From Streptosporangium sp. NBC_01495 (GTDB taxonomy: Bacteria; Actinomycetota; Actinomycetes; Streptosporangiales; Streptosporangiaceae), in NCBI RefSeq assembly GCF_036250735.1, contig NZ_CP109430.1:6262001-6326000 (forward strand): DNA of 64,000 nt, given 5' to 3'. Shown in pieces: positions 63,300-64,000 of this stretch. The position numbers and the translations under genes were made by a program. Below the pieces are notes generated by a model. That model was not told where the DNA came from, did not search any database, and saw nothing but the letters and a program-made list of their open reading frames with translations. Within the stretch, counting starts at the first letter, position 1; each line of letters begins with the position of its first letter.

Positions 63300-64000
63300 C
63301 GGACCTCCTGCGGAACCCCGTGAAGAACTACGACTGGGGTTCGCACACGGCCATCGCCACGCTGGCCGGGCGTCCCTCCCCCGCCGAGCTGCCCGAGGCG
63401 GAGATGTGGTTCGGCACCCACCCGTCCGGTTCCTCGTCGGTGCTGCGCCGGGGGACGTGGCACTCCCTCGCCGAGACGGTGGCCGCCGCCCCGGAGACCG
63501 AGCTGGGGAAGGAGACCGTCGAGCGGTTCGGCTCGCGGTTGCCGTACCTGCTCAAGCTGATCGCCGTGGACCTGCCGCTCTCGCTCCAGGTCCACCCCTC
63601 CCAGGAGCAGGCGCGGGAGGGTTTCACCCGGGGCACCTACGTCGACCCGTTCCCCAAGCCGGAGCTGATCTGCGCGCTGACCCCGTTCACCGCGCTGGCC
63701 GGGTTCCGTCCTCCCGAGGAGGCCGCGGCCCTCATCGGCGGGCTGGGCGTACCGGAGCTGGAGGCCGTCGTCGCGCCGCTGGCAGCCGGAGACGCCTCCG
63801 CCGCGCTCCGCGCGCTGGTGGAGTGGCCCAAGGACGGCAGGGCGGATCTCGTGGCCGCCATCGTGCGGGCGGCCACGGCTGCGGGAGGCCCCGAGAACGA
63901 GCTGGTCGTACGCCTGGCGGGGATCCATCCCGAAGACCCCGCCTGCCTGGCCCCGCTGTTCCTGCGGCGCCACGAGCTGCGGCCCGGCGAGGCGCTCTTC
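63296..64000 (+). CDS. manA: Mannose-6-phosphate isomerase, class I (3' end outside window)
   Basis: 235 codons to the window end, no stop. GGAGG 5 nt upstream of ATG 63296. MTDLLRNPVKNYDWGSH, LPYLLKLIAVDLPLSLQVHPSQEQA with zinc ligands Gln98 and His100, and KPELI with Glu123 are type I PMI hallmarks. It interconverts fructose 6-phosphate and mannose 6-phosphate, feeding GDP-mannose for PIM and cell-wall mannose, linking it functionally to pimA in the same window. Confidence 0.95.
   Translation, partial: MTDLLRNPVKNYDWGSHTAIATLAGRPSPAELPEAEMWFGTHPSGSSSVLRRGTWHSLAETVAAAPETELGKETVERFGSRLPYLLKLIAVDLPLSLQVHPSQEQAREGFTRGTYVDPFPKPELICALTPFTALAGFRPPEEAAALIGGLGVPELEAVVAPLAAGDASAALRALVEWPKDGRADLVAAIVRAATAAGGPENELVVRLAGIHPEDPACLAPLFLRRHELRPGEALF

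Overview
This is about 64 kb of very GC-rich (roughly 70%) DNA from a filamentous actinobacterium. SsgB (sporulation), actinobacterial DapD, phosphatidylinositol-mannoside genes, an F420-dependent oxidoreductase, a StrR-like regulator and a DUF5753 regulator all point there. The core gene order (ruvC, yebC, pdxT, pdxS, pimA, acyltransferase, pgsA, HIT, thrS, ssgB) is the conserved actinobacterial neighbourhood known from Streptomyces and Mycobacterium. A Streptosporangiales-type host is my guess; the sequence does not prove it.

Region by region. 0-6.5 kb, minus strand: pdxS, a Tat-exported PhoD phosphatase, pdxT, yebC, a CPA1 antiporter and ruvC (cut by the left edge). 6.6-11 kb, minus: a DUF3048 lipoprotein and a tightly coupled phospholipid/PIM operon (pgsA, acyltransferase, pimA, LemA-like protein). 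11.3-17.6 kb, plus: EF-G paralogue, GHL10 glycosidase-like protein, and a polytopic protein with a (Asp-His-Gly)9 loop. 17.5-28 kb: HIT, Asp23/Gls24, thrS, GH25, dapD, PAP2-like, F420 oxidoreductase, KtrA-like and RecQ. 28-31.6 kb: a 1200-residue secreted GH87-type alpha-1,3-glucanase. 32.7-38.5 kb: regulators (LAL/LuxR, StrR-like, AraC). 39.3-48.7 kb: tRNA-Val(CAC), ssgB, DUF305 and LVIVD lipoproteins, a LysR-pabB-pabC operon diverging from a dehydrogenase-Rid fusion, hutH, and a tRNA Gly-Cys-Val cluster.

48.7-54.25 kb is the remnant of an integrated element. It lies between the 3' end of tRNA-Val(GAC) and an exact 18-bp copy of that end, and holds an IS3 fragment, a tandem-domain amidase, a dnaE2 fragment, an IS630 fragment and a decapitated, frameshifted tyrosine integrase. 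54.4-58.1 kb is an accessory operon (frameshifted small gene, DUF6879-type protein, XRE/DUF5753 regulator and small unknown proteins). One of its genes is split by a 501-nt ORF-less group II intron whose predicted splicing restores the reading frame exactly; this is the most striking observation in the window. 58.2-64 kb: NmrA-like reductase, a DHA2 efflux pump diverging from a TetR regulator with an N-terminal Cys4 motif, RmlC and manA (cut by the right edge).

Several unrelated genes (pimA, the DHG membrane protein, gls24, the TetR regulator) carry in-frame 9-, 12- or 15-bp tandem repeats, suggesting a strain prone to minisatellite expansion.
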